From the NCBI GenBank assembly GCA_947247005.1, contig OX365945.1, forward strand, positions 17,676,501-17,740,500: a stretch of DNA of 64,000 bases. Reading direction: 5' to 3'. The translations under genes were made by a program, and so were the position numbers. Origin of the DNA: Spisula solida. Its lineage: Eukaryota > Mollusca > Bivalvia > Venerida > Mactridae. The number at the start of each line of letters is the position of its first letter. Position 1 is the first letter of the stretch. The notes beneath the pieces were generated by a model. The model was given only the letters and a program-made list of their open reading frames with translations, did not search any database and was not told the DNA's origin. Shown piece by piece: positions 1 to 11,940 of this stretch.

Positions 1-631
1 CCAGTACTTGCCTTATTGATGTACGAGCAGCTGATAGCCATTTATAATTAAAATTCATAAAAATGTAAAACTAAACGAAACGAAACTCGCCACTTATTTC
101 AGTTTGTATTGTGTATTAGGATATTTAGTATTTCACACACGGTGTATATATGTAATAGATAGGCCCCACCACGTTGACAAGCTAGATCTGTATGATATAA
201 TTGGGTTTGGATATCAATCATTTCTATCTGATGGTAGGCTATGTATATAACTTGAGAATCAATTTAGCATAATTTAGATAGAAATGTCATGTCATTCTAC
301 AATGTCTGTACATATTTGATACAATTAGCCTCATCACATTTTGTAATATGAAGTTACGAACCTTTCTTAAACAGCTACAGTAAATATATACATGTACATC
401 GAAGGTGGAAGCTGAAAGCAGGTGCCCGTTTAAGGATGATGTATCGGTGTAGTGCGCATGCGTAATTTGTCATAGTACGTCAGATGTCTTATAAACTTAA
501 CGTCAAAATGTGGTCAGATTATCTGAACTAAATTAAATTGAACGTATTCGAGCAAAATCTGATTTTTTAACTTAACCGCTCCAACATACTTAATGCAAAT
601 TGGGAATTATTAAATTCGTTTGTTTAAAGTC

Positions 632-1288
632 CCGGGTACAGTTTTATCAAAGCACTTTCGAAAATCGTAAACTTACGATCAAATTTAAATTATTTATAAT
701 TCTTTTTCAACTATTAGGTTTGGTAAATGCAGCTGTATTACAAGTAATGATTTAATTAATGAACTCCTACAAACCATATCAGTCCCCAATGTGCAGTCGG
801 TAAATAGAGGATCTTGCATGAGTGCTCATTACATACGAGTTATATTAAACGATTGGACAAAATGATATGACACGAGGCTTTGCCGAGTGTCATATTGTTT
901 TTGTCGACGAGTTTAATAAAACTCGTATGTAATGAGCACGAATGTAGGATTCTATTTATCACATAACCTCAGCAAACGCTCCTTATTGTTCAAAAGGATG
1001 ATGTACGCTGCATATGTTTCAGCCAAAATTCAGCGGTACAATGAGCGCGACGTCATGGCGACGTTGATATTATCCTGACGTCATTGACGGATCAATGCAT
1101 GGATTGGCTAACGTCACGTCAAGCTAATTTAAATATTTATTGCACAGTCTGGGAGTGCCGAACGATATTTACGTAACGGCTTTACGGCACTCCTGGACCG
1201 CAAGTTATGTGATAAAGAATTATAAAGAATGACAATTTGGACGTAAATTTACGATTTCCGTAAGTGCTTTGATAAAACAGTACCCCGG
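632..1288. mobile_element. Inverted-repeat element, family A, long copy
   Basis: Ends pair as inverted repeats over about 45 bp (left CCGGGTACAGTTTTATCAAA; right complement CCGGGGTACTGTTTTATCAA). Contains a long internal hairpin (802-957) and a second one near 1151-1191. Related copies at 42033-42254 and a fragment at 57449-57514. No transposase; a MITE-like non-autonomous element. Confidence 0.7.
802..957. repeat. Long near-perfect hairpin inside family A element
   Basis: Arms around GTGCTCATTACATACGAGTT pair with AACTCGTATGTAATGAGCAC, and the central part (ATGACACGAGG-ctttgcc-GAGTGTCAT) is itself self-complementary. Total arm length is roughly 65 bp with small bulges. Confidence 0.75.
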
Positions 1289-1559
1289 TGACCATTGGCT
1301 AATATGTATTTACGGCTGCTTATACAAGGCTTGAAGGATCTTTTTGAAACACAATGTACGTAAGAACACAACAATGGATTAAACAGGTGTATTTTTATAT
1401 TTAAGGTTCCATTTCAAAATTTACAAATTTCTTATTACTTGTCGATCTATATAATATATATGTATATATTATTCGAAGATCGGAAAGCATTGAGTATTGG
1501 CCATGTTTTTCTTCACCTTTTGTAATCCCTTGTTGTTATAAGTAGGTCATGTTCAGTCT

Positions 1560-2310
1560 GGTTGTTTGAAGACACGGTAGGATCACCTGCCCGTAAAACC
1601 TTGCCATTATATGCAGACCTGCTATACGCTTTCTCGTATAAACTGGTCATTAGAATAACTGTTAATCGCAATGGGTCGCCTTCCAGAAAGGCATTGACAT
1701 TAAAAGACTTTTTATACATAGTGGGCGTCTGCCAGTAAAGAATCCGTTTTACACAATGAGGCGCCTTCCTAACGATGATTGTTGTTAGAAGACTTATTAT
1801 ACGAAATGGGGAACCCTTTCCGTAAAGCCTTGTCATTAGAAGACCTACACTGCGCAATGGGATGCCTTCCCGTAAAGCCTTGTCATTAGAAGACCTACAC
1901 TCCTCAATGGAATGCCTTCCCATAAAGCCTTGTCATTAGAAGACCTACACTGCGCAATGGGATGCCTTCCCGTAAGGCCTTGACATTAGAAGACCTGCAA
2001 TGCGCAATGGGATGCCTTCCCATAAAGCCTTGTCATTAGAAGACATACAATGCGCAATGGGATGCCTTCCCGTAAAGCCTTGTCATTAGAAGACCTGCAA
2101 TGCGCAACGGGATGCCTTCCGGTAGAATATTGTCATTACAAGACTTGTTCTCGTAAAACCTTGTTGTTAGAATAACCGTAACACGCAATGGTGCGCCGTC
2201 CTGTAGAGCATTGGTTTTAGTTGACCTGTGTTATGTATTGGGGAGCCTTATCGTGGTGCATTGTCATTAGAAGACCTGTTATACACAATATGGAGCCTTG
2301 TCGTAAGACG
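1560..2310. repeat. 50-bp minisatellite, about 15 degenerate copies
   Basis: Unit reads like GCCTTGTCATTAGAAGACCT plus about 30 bp ending GGGATGCCTTCC. The best copies lie at about 1860-2110, with diverged units either side. The long minus-strand reading frame here is a by-product. Confidence 0.8.
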
Positions 2311-2617
2311 ATGTCTTCTATCAAGGAGGCTGTACGACTCATAGAACTAAACTGAAGCCAGGGTGATGCGCATAAGCTCGTGACGGATACTCTGAAGATA
2401 ATTCATCTAAAGCATCTTGAATCTATCATATATTCTAGGCGATGAATACCAAAATGAACGAGGAGTTGCTAAAAACAGTTTCCTAAAAAGTTAATATATG
2501 TATCAAATAAATGCATCATTAGTATTCTCATAATTCCTGTCGAGACTTTGATTAGTTATTTGCACAAGCACGTGCTCGTACTAATTTGCGAGAGTACAGG
2601 TACTTTCAACTGATCAG

Positions 2618-3796
2618 TACGCATGGACCACATAGTGTTTGGAATGACATACTCGTACGTGGCATTCCAACACGAGACAATGAATGTCTTGGTAGCAGGA
2701 GTAAATCAAGTTTCAGTTCAGTGGCAGCAAACATTTATATCTTACAACCAACCACATCCTTGTCAAGTAGGTGTTTTCAACGTGCTTATAATTGTGTGAA
2801 ATTTCTAAACTTCAGTCATATGTTTTGTATATATTTTTATATGATATAATTGAAACATATTACATCACCAAATTGCTCTTTCAAAGTGATATGTACGTGT
2901 TAAACTAAGCGATACAATGTGAATTGTGCAAGTGACGAAAATGTATCAAAGATAAAATTGATGCGGTTTTCTGTCTGCTTTAATTAAATTTGTCAGATGT
3001 TATCATCTTTATATAAAAATTCAATATTCATTTAGTGAGCATTCGTTTTATTTTCAAATATTATTGTGAATGTTTTAATGATTCGTACAACTCTATTTTT
3101 TGTGTCAGACTGGTTTAATTTTTATCGAAGGTTAAGCAATCTCTAACGATAGGTACATGTCGCTCATGTTATATAACTCTTTCTTTCCATTCAGTATCCA
3201 TATACTATTACATTATTGGCTTGTCATAGGTGTCCACCCACCTCTCTCATATTAAGGGACTCAAACACACGATCTTCGGATCAAAAAGTCGTGCAATATA
3301 CCATTCGAGCGATTTGTTCGTTGTCCACCAAATATCACATTACTTCTCTTTCTTGGTATTTTGATAAAAAGTTCAAATTCCGAGATTTTACATCCCCGCT
3401 ACAGTACTTATACTGAAATTTGCAAAAGTCTATACTAACGAAAATATATCAGTATGCAGTAATTGACTTTGATGTATGAGTTTGACAGACAGACGATGAG
3501 TTGTTGTTTCATTTCAGACACAGCAACCATAAAGTTCAATGGCACCGATCCACCCATCAGAGCTATATATTTCACTGTTTATTTTACGGGTGCTGTTAGG
3601 CATTTTTCAAATTTTAATCTTTCTACTTCGAAATTTAGACATATAAAAATGATATCATATTTTCAAAAGTCCATAAAAGCATAATACTTTATTTAAATAT
3701 TTATTTAACGAAGATCCAGACGACACTCGTCACCTGCCAAAACGCCAAGAGTACAGACGAGCAAGCCATGTAGATTATCCTCATATAACCTCCTAA
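2618..3796 (+). CDS. Possible 3' end of an unidentified plus-strand gene (three candidate exons)
   Basis: Candidate exons 2618-2770, 3518-3589 and 3714-3796 join in frame (each junction phase 1) and end at TAA 3794-3796. Visible segments are GMTYSYVAFQHETMNVLVAG, VSVQWQQTFISYNQPHPCQV, DTATIKFNGTDPPIRAIYFT and DPDDTRHLPKRQEYRRASHV. Composition is protein-like and the acceptor before 3518 (tttcatttcag) is good, but donors (G|GTGTTT, G|GTGCTG) and the other acceptors are mediocre. No family recognised; a chance chain is possible. Upstream exons were not found. Confidence 0.27.
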
Positions 3797-4738
3797 CACA
3801 GATAACTGATCTCAAGACGACGCGATGCATTCAACTCCAATGTTTTATTTAAGTTACGCCTACGATTATGAATTTAAGATTAATCTATCAACATATTATA
3901 GACGGTATTCGTGTATTCAATGTTTGATGAGGGTTTTCATTGCATTATGGCAATAATCATGTCAATTGAATGTAAAAGTCATAACAAATCATTCACCTTC
4001 AAAGATACATGCTTTTAAATGAGAAATCAAGTCAACAATATTAATACTTGTAATCATGATTGTATTGAAATAGATCTACATACAGTATTGCCTTTAAGCA
4101 GCTGTCGCTGAAAGGTGTCAGCTGAAGTAAACACTTAAGGAAACTGGCTGTTTTATTTATTACAGTGATTTTAACGATAGTCAATTCGTTCGTCTTAAGA
4201 AGGTCGGACTAAGTTACGTGACGCTGCCAAATGCAGTCAAGGTGCTAGGAAACGTTCGCAAAAGTTTACGTGCCCCAGATACACAACGCTCGTAGTGTGA
4301 AACAAAATGTTCCTCCTCTCGTACGTAATTTCACCGACGTTTTGGCTCATGTTTTCGACTTTTTAAACGCTGACTAACACTGGAACAAATGTCATAGTGT
4401 GAACCCACTTTCAATAAGATTGATATTTAATTATTTTGGCAGCCTAAGACAGTTAGTGTTTAGGTGACCATTAACACAGCGTTGACTGTATAATATAGTA
4501 TGCATGTTGCAATAAGTTGCATATGTGACTCTGTCACTATGACGAAACCATGAGACCAGAGGTTAGGGCTCAGAACCATATTTGTCAGCAAAACATTCTC
4601 GACCCACTCAGTTAGCATATTTGTGTCTAGCCTAAATTTCTTCATAATCAACTGATTTTCATAAAATTGGCACGTGTGCCTTCCATCTCAACACAGGCTA
4701 AATACTATGCTTGTTAGGCGATTTCGCAAATCACATAG

Positions 4739-4811
4739 TGCCTCCGTAGCTCAATGGTTAGCGCGCTTGCCGTTTAATCTGGCCACCCATGTTCAAATAC
4801 CGGTGTAGGCA
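4739..4811 (+). repeat. tRNA-derived sequence (SINE head or tRNA pseudogene)
   Basis: TGCCTCC...GTAGGCA acceptor-like ends (6 of 7 pairs), A box TAGCTCAATGG and a B-box-like GTTCAAATACC. D- and T-stems are degenerate, so not a functional tRNA. Confidence 0.5.
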
Positions 4812-5401
4812 CTCATATGCCTGCTGCATATTTCAGCAAAAAGCTGACTGGCAAATAAAGGCTATGCTCGACTATGCAAAGGTTCATTTAAATAGGAACA
4901 GTTGCACTTTTAGCAAAACGTGCAAAATCTTTTTGTCGCTATAAGACTATATGTACCGTGGAATAAAGGGATAACGTGAGGGTTTACTACATACATTACA
5001 TATCTTATAGCGAGTGATTGAAAATTAGATATTTGACTTAATTTTTGCTTTCAACGCATTTTTCTCAAAAACCAACGTTGATAGTCAAACACATCCATTA
5101 TCCTCCCACTTACTTTTCCCAGTTATCGCTTGATCGTTTATGTGATGAAGTGTAATAGAATATATTTTAGTAGAGTTTATGGTCTATTTGATGAAGTAAC
5201 GAGCTATCAGTATGATGTTCGAAATATTTTACTTAGTAGTTGATTATATCTTTGAAATTTTATAATCAATTACAGCTAGCGATTAAACATGATAAATATT
5301 CACACATAGATCGAATTATATGCTATTCAAGTATATATCAATATAGTTGGTTTATCGTGTCTAGGTTATGTTACATATAAATCATCACAATGGAACACAC
5401 G

Positions 5402-5720
5402 TACTAGTAAAGATTGCCCAACTTGAGGAGACAGGACCGCCCAGTTGATACTGGCGGAGATAGAATCACCCAATTAACTAATGGCGGATATTACTTTGTT
5501 TGCGTTCGACTTGGACAGTCATAAGTTCGAGGTCATTCGTCATTTTGCTATGCAAGAATGACCACTGACCTCAAACTTCGAGGAGAATAAATGGACATGT
5601 TGGATCGCCCGTAAGACCACTGGTAAATATGCTAGTATGACCGTCAGGGTGTCTAATGACCGATACAGGACAACCACCAAGTGGACATGGGACCGCCCGG
5701 TAGACGAAAAGCGGACATAT
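5402..5720. repeat. Degenerate tandem repeat with CCGCCC-type units
   Basis: Recurring fragments such as GACAGGACCGCCCAGTTGAT, GATCGCCCGTAAGACCACTG and GGGACCGCCCGGTAGACG at irregular spacing. No coding potential. Confidence 0.4.
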
Positions 5721-8329
5721 TAAAAGCGAAAAATACCAAGGCCAATCGAAACTAAAATGTTATTATGTCATTATGAATTATTGATACTTTACATAGAAAA
5801 AAATATTTTACCGGGTAAAAACATTGGCAAATGTTCCAAATTAATTCATTAAATTAGATGATTACATTCGATATTTCTCGCGACCTGATTTGAATCTGTG
5901 ACATGGTTTATTGTAACAGAACAAGTTGTTTGGGAATTTCATTATTTATATCTAATAAACACGAATGGTTTCAGACCGCAAGTTCACAATAAATGCCAAC
6001 ACTTGTTCATGTTTTATTTATCAATGTGACACTATGAACACGAGAAAACAATCTAATATATTTTAATTCGGTACCATTTCATTAATTAAACAGCACATTT
6101 GGAATAGTCGGGAATTGCTCAGAATATGAAATTTATAGTTGCAATGGCACTTCAAGGACAGTTGCTGCAGTTTAATGTTAAACGTTTTCAACTATGTATG
6201 ATTATAGACAATGTAGTATATTAACAACAGAAATATGAAAACAAAATCTAAATAAAAATTGGAATTATTGGCATTGGATGTTAAAAACAAGTGGTTGTCG
6301 AATGCAAGTGACCACTTAGACAGGTTTGATTGTATGATTGTACATGTATTGTGATAAGTTTATTACTTGCCGTCAATATATTTATTGTGACGTAGCTATG
6401 AACGATAACACAGTATGGAATGAACAAGAAAAGTACACGAACGCCTGAAAAGCGATTAAGTAGTTTGAATAGTACAGCAGAGTTCATTTCAAAGTTCGTA
6501 CATATTTTAATACAATATTCTCAATCGAAATAAAGAAAATGCTGCGAACATGCAATATGTTCCAGCTAGTAAACATTACTTACACTGCACCTACCAGATA
6601 TAAATTATAGTAGGTATCGAGAAGGAAATGTGCCCAAACAGTAGGTGTCTCCTAAGCCAAATTTGCCGGCCCTTTAAAGACTTTGCTGTAAGTGCAATTA
6701 TAAATACATACATACGTACTTGACAGCTGAGACCTACATCCTACAGCTAATATTAGGTACGAGAGTATTCATCTACCAAAGGGCTAAGACCTAAGAGCGA
6801 AATTTTATGTGTCTGTATGTGTGCTATAATGTTGGCCTTCTGTATGCAAGTACGCTCTGTTTTATCACGACCACCTGACCATATGCCCATGTCCGTGTAT
6901 TGTAGACGAATCATTGAACTTTATTTATTTGTAGAGGATTAATTTGAAGATATTATCATGTAATTGACATATAATTGATCAGTACTACCAACAAATGATG
7001 ATAACGTTGAATATAATGTGAGCGGTACACGTAACCACTTGTCACTCTTATCCAAATCTTGTATCAATATTTCAAAATCGAAGGTCCAAATACCTTGATA
7101 AGTTTACCAAATCTAAACCCTAAATAAATCTTATTGTTTTTTCATAAAAGTTTAGTTTTCTTACGGTCTTAACGTCATGTTTGTTTAAGATGATATCTTA
7201 ACCGAGATGAGAGATTTCTGACTTGACGCCACTGTTATAAAGTGGCCCGACCCTTTGACCCCTCTATAAAACACATTAAGGCCAGAGTTGTTTTTATAAC
7301 ATTTTGTTGCTCAGACTTGGGTGAGTAAAATGTCCACAGGAGGAGGGAACAAAATAAAAATAAAAACTCCCGAAATAAGGCTACCACGCTGTTGGTCGTG
7401 GACTAGTCAATGAAAATCCGATTTAAATCAATCAACAACATAGTTAGTTTTCAAGAAAACAGTCAATTTATCAAGGCTTAAGGCTTGGTATCGAAGCACT
7501 TATAATAACAGCTTGTCCTTAACAAAATAATGAAATAAATAAACGAGGCGAGTACATTATATCCATTTTTGGTCTTTCAAATATTTTCTGTTTGAAAATG
7601 ACAAACAAAATGTGCAGGAGGGTCTGAGTAACGAAAAATCAAAGAACTATGGCCTTTGAGATGGGATACGTACGATATAGACCTGATTGGGATCTGATAG
7701 ACAATTGTTAACTAACGTTGAACATTTCGTTTTCTAGATGTATCGACAAACATTGACTTAGGTCTTACCTAAGCTATATCACATCATCTTGTACAATTGA
7801 CATACTTTCATTACACATTGCCCTAGAAGGCGTTTGTTTTGTCTTGTCTGGTGATATAGTACAGATAATTTGACTGTGTCCTCGACCCTAGATAAGCATA
7901 ATTTAACAGGTGGTATATTGTCCCGGTTGTATGTTTTCATAAGCGGGGAATATCACGAAGACGCTGGAGGTGTAATACCAACACAAATCTAATATGCTAC
8001 GGATACTTTTATTCCTCCAAATATACGAAGAGTATAACATTATGTACAAACAATGCAGCAGCATCAAAGATTTACAACAACAAAATTAACACTATTATAC
8101 AGAATTTTTACAATAAAGATACAAACTTATGTTCAGTTTAGCATATTTACACACTTTAATTTATGTGTCTGTACAACATAGTTTAATAATGATTGGCTTG
8201 CAGTAAATATGTTTTATTTGTGACTTAAGTAGTTCTTTGGACCAGGAGCATATCTGCGTCATAATAACGGCATTGTCTTAAGGTACCAAACCACCAAATG
8301 CCTACACGGACCAAAATCAGATACTCAAG

Positions 8330-8520
8330 TAGTCCGGTAAAAAACTTTGATTTGGCTGGAAATGGTGGTATGTGTTGACAAATCAGCATTAGAATCATGT
8401 AATTGGGCTTAAATGCTTTGTACACATGTATGTGATGTAGTGAAACTGTTTTATTTAGAAAACTTTGATATTCTGGCTTAAATATGAAAGTGAAAGTAGG
8501 GTTGTGGCTAACGGACTTCG
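8330..8520 (-). repeat. Dispersed repeat, copy 1 (minus orientation)
   Basis: The reverse complement reads CACCATTTCCAGCCAAATCA preceded by ACATGTGTACAAAGCATTTA, and resembles 55018-55195 on the plus strand over about 180 bp (moderate divergence). The 157-codon minus-strand frame here appears to be a by-product. Confidence 0.55.
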
Positions 8521-11500
8521 AATCAGTCCGCGCGTGTGAGAAAATATGTTCACCGCGTTTGTCGAACCAAATTTTTCTTATATGATACGCAACCCCCTGA
8601 TTTTTTTTCATTTTCTTGAGACTATATGCTATTTCTATTGATTGGTGGATTTTGAGAGGTCCCCATGGACAAAAGTTTGACATTTTTTGGGTCAGCAATT
8701 TGTCCCTTTACATTGAGTTAAAGAACAAATCTATTTGGTGGTTTGTTACCTTTAGATCTCTTACAACCACACAATTTATTTTAACATCGAAAATGTATCA
8801 TTCACATTTGATAAATATCGTAACATTATACATGTATGACGGATTTGGCACGGTCAGTGAAATACCGACCTTTTTGGATTTGTCCTCGGAAATTGATATA
8901 TTCGACACACGAACCTTGTTATTTATTCACAAATAAAGGTCAGGATCACGACAAATGCTCCGAACTGTTATACCGATATGAAAGTTTTAATGTTGATAAA
9001 TGATTAAATACCCCTTAAAGTACAAATAATATAGAGCAGTACTTGATTTTGTTAGATAACGAATCATATATCTTTGACCCTTTCATCGCTTATTTCAAAC
9101 TTTAAACTTTAAAGTCACAATAACACTTGTCTACTTAAAATACGTGATTTATTTTTTCTTCAGAGGCCAATGATAAAACAATACAATCAAAGATATGTGT
9201 GGTCTTTACCAGGTGTGTAGTTAAGACAATAAGACTTTGCCAATGTACTTAAAACTGACATTTACCTTCAATTATTGGCGATTTTAAAAGAATGAAAGAA
9301 GCGGGCTAAGCTTCAGAAAATCTCTACCGTTCATAAAACATTTAACATTGATTCAAAGTATCCAAACAGCGCTGCAAAGTTAGAACAATAAGGTTTAACT
9401 AATAACATAGCATGTGTATTCAAAGTAATACCATTTTATCATTTAGCAATTCATAAACCTATCTTTTATAGAGCTCAATCACTTTGTACCTTTTTATAAA
9501 CTCAAGCATCCAATAAATGTACTGAACATTGCTTATCATGTTGAAAGTTGGAAATGGCTTTAAGAATAAAATACATTTAAAAGTGTCGTAAGCCTTGATT
9601 TTGAGATCATTTTGAATATTTTAAAGATTCAAAGGTACTTAACAACCTCTTTTTATAGTATCTGCAAACTTACGAATAGGTTTCGAAGACCCAGTGACCT
9701 GGGGGGATTAGGGATTCGTTCTGATTTGACTGCATGGTTACCGGAGAGGCAGGCAATTGAATAATATTTACCGTGTTCCTTGTACTAAAGATATGAAGTA
9801 TACAGATATGCTATAGGAATTGATGTTTCCTACAGTGATAAATCAAAAATATACATGTAAGTAACTTGATTTACCGTACAGCTTACGAAAATAAAGTATT
9901 GTCCGTTTCTTCGAATGGTTCAAGTTTATTTAACTGATAACGTTCTATCTATATACTAAGTAACTCACTATCAGCGTTTTTGCAATAGTGTGAATATTGC
10001 ACAAATGGTTACAGCAGGTGAATGGATAGAACGTTCGTATTACTTATTTAAAACCAGCTCTCATTCAAAGCTAAATTGAATATATTTTAAGACCTATCAC
10101 GGTCACGTCCCAAAACAAATCCAATCTACGATTGCGTAATTGATGACTGAGTGTTGTGTAACACGGTTCGGAGACAGGATCATGTTGTGAAACACTATAG
10201 ACGTAGTTCACACCATTTACATGCGTAAGTGAATTGTGTATCCTTAAAGAACATAATGACAAAGAGAGTCAAGACGTCCCAGTATGAAACCTCCTACGTC
10301 ATTTACTGTAGTCAGCGGTCCATGGGATACAGGCTTGGTATATAATTTAGTTCATACTATCAGGTGAATTTTTCAACATACGTTATGCTGTTTCTATCGT
10401 TTTAACAAAAGTTTTTATCGCATCCAGCCAAGTAGGTCATATGGCCCACGAGGACAAACAAATTACGTAGACATGTATTCTTTATGGAAGTTCACTGTAT
10501 GGTATACATAATACTGTTACAGAAGACGAACAAAATGTCAATACAGTCACCGCCACACATTATTATAAAAACAAATATATAATACTTAATAACACATGGA
10601 CAGAACAAGAATAATCGTGTTTAACAGCAACATACGAACATGTGAACCATTCGAGAAAAAAACTTGCTGAACAAAGTTGCACACCGTTTCGAAATTTCGA
10701 CAATCCCCGTATATGTTCATTGCCTGACGATATTTGGCGACATGACTAGTGTCTTCTTTATTCTAAAGGATGCTTTCAATGTTTTGCAACATCTGTTTTA
10801 GATACATTCACAGTGCCAAAGTGATGGCATTCCTTTATATTTCATCTTTAAGCGGATGTCTCAATGTTCATTTCATGGCGCCTGTGCGACGGACGCGCAT
10901 TTTCTACGACTAGTTGACTAACTAACTATTTTGCATCATAAAGTCAGTTGTTAATCAGATTTAGATGTTCTGTTATTTTTGTGTTTAGAATAATATTTGG
11001 ATACTCTTTGGTTTCTTTCAAAGGGGATATTTTAAAGTATCATAATATTAAGCTATACTTGTTGAACTAAAGACTTTTAAATTGTATTCCTTTATCACTT
11101 AATCATGTTCTCAGTTGATCGCTTTGATTAATAGCACGCAGCCCCCTTCTTATAAAAACGTTCATTACCTAGACATTATAAGCGTCGAATGTATACACGA
11201 GGTTGAAAGAATTGCCCCACGTGACATTGAAATCTCGCAATGAATATAATACAACATACAATACTTTCTGTGGATGATAATGGCGAAGTTGTTCGCTCTA
11301 TCGCCCACATTAACGCGTTCCCAAAATTCAAAAGACGTTCGTCGTACAGAATTAAAAATAAAAAAATTTAGTCAAAAATTTCATGACTTTGAAAAATAGT
11401 CTACTAACGTCTCAATTTCAATCCATCCTTTTTATGTGAACATAACATCTTTATATTAACTACAGTGTGTTATTTGAGTGAAGCAAATGTAGAGCGTTCA

Positions 11501-11703
11501 TTGACCCTGATGGTACTCTAGAATAAAGTGTACCACTACACGGTACAGCCGTATAGCTTACGTCCAAGCTTTCTAGTGATTTCTTTAGTCAGTGATATCA
11601 TTTACTGGAATGTATTACGTTACTTCTTAACTTGTCAACATCTGGTTAAAGATAAATCAAATCTGACGAAAATGAATCCTTGCAGCTCTGTGGGGTGTAT
11701 ATA

Positions 11704-11940
11704 TCATATATGACATTCCATAGCACAAGGAGCGAATTTTGATGACAAATTACCTACTTTCAATAATGTTCCGATGGAGAAAGTTTTGGCGTACAATATT
11801 ACCACGTTCTTTGATCGCAGTCTCCTTATACAGAAGAGAACGTTGGCATTTTGTGTGTCACCGTATTGCATGCAGATTTTTGAAAAAAGGAGGCCGGAGA
11901 TATTAATCCTGACCACTTTTCCTCGGGAATGGTTTACCAA
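11704..11940 (-). pseudogene. Possible degenerate Kv-channel T1 (tetramerisation) domain fragment
   Basis: The minus-strand reading frame begins near GKVVRINISGLLF and continues MQYGDTQNANVLF, resembling the T1 opening of voltage-gated K+ channels ('R..INVSGL.F......YPDTRL'). It ends GNLSSKFAPCAMECH, reminiscent of 'G.LH.P...C'. The middle fits only loosely and would need frameshifts. No acceptor/donor or transmembrane part was seen, so if real it is a decayed copy; chance similarity is quite possible. Confidence 0.2.

Noticed and set aside
1513..1923. 136-codon minus-strand frame
   Set aside because: Lies in the 50-bp minisatellite; the peptide is a periodic by-product.
4739..4811. Functional tRNA gene
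   Set aside because: D- and T-stems do not pair well and no proper anticodon stem forms; better explained as a SINE head or pseudogene.
8225..8698. 157-codon minus-strand frame
   Set aside because: Overlaps a dispersed repeat related to 55.0-55.2 kb, with no splice context or recognisable domain.
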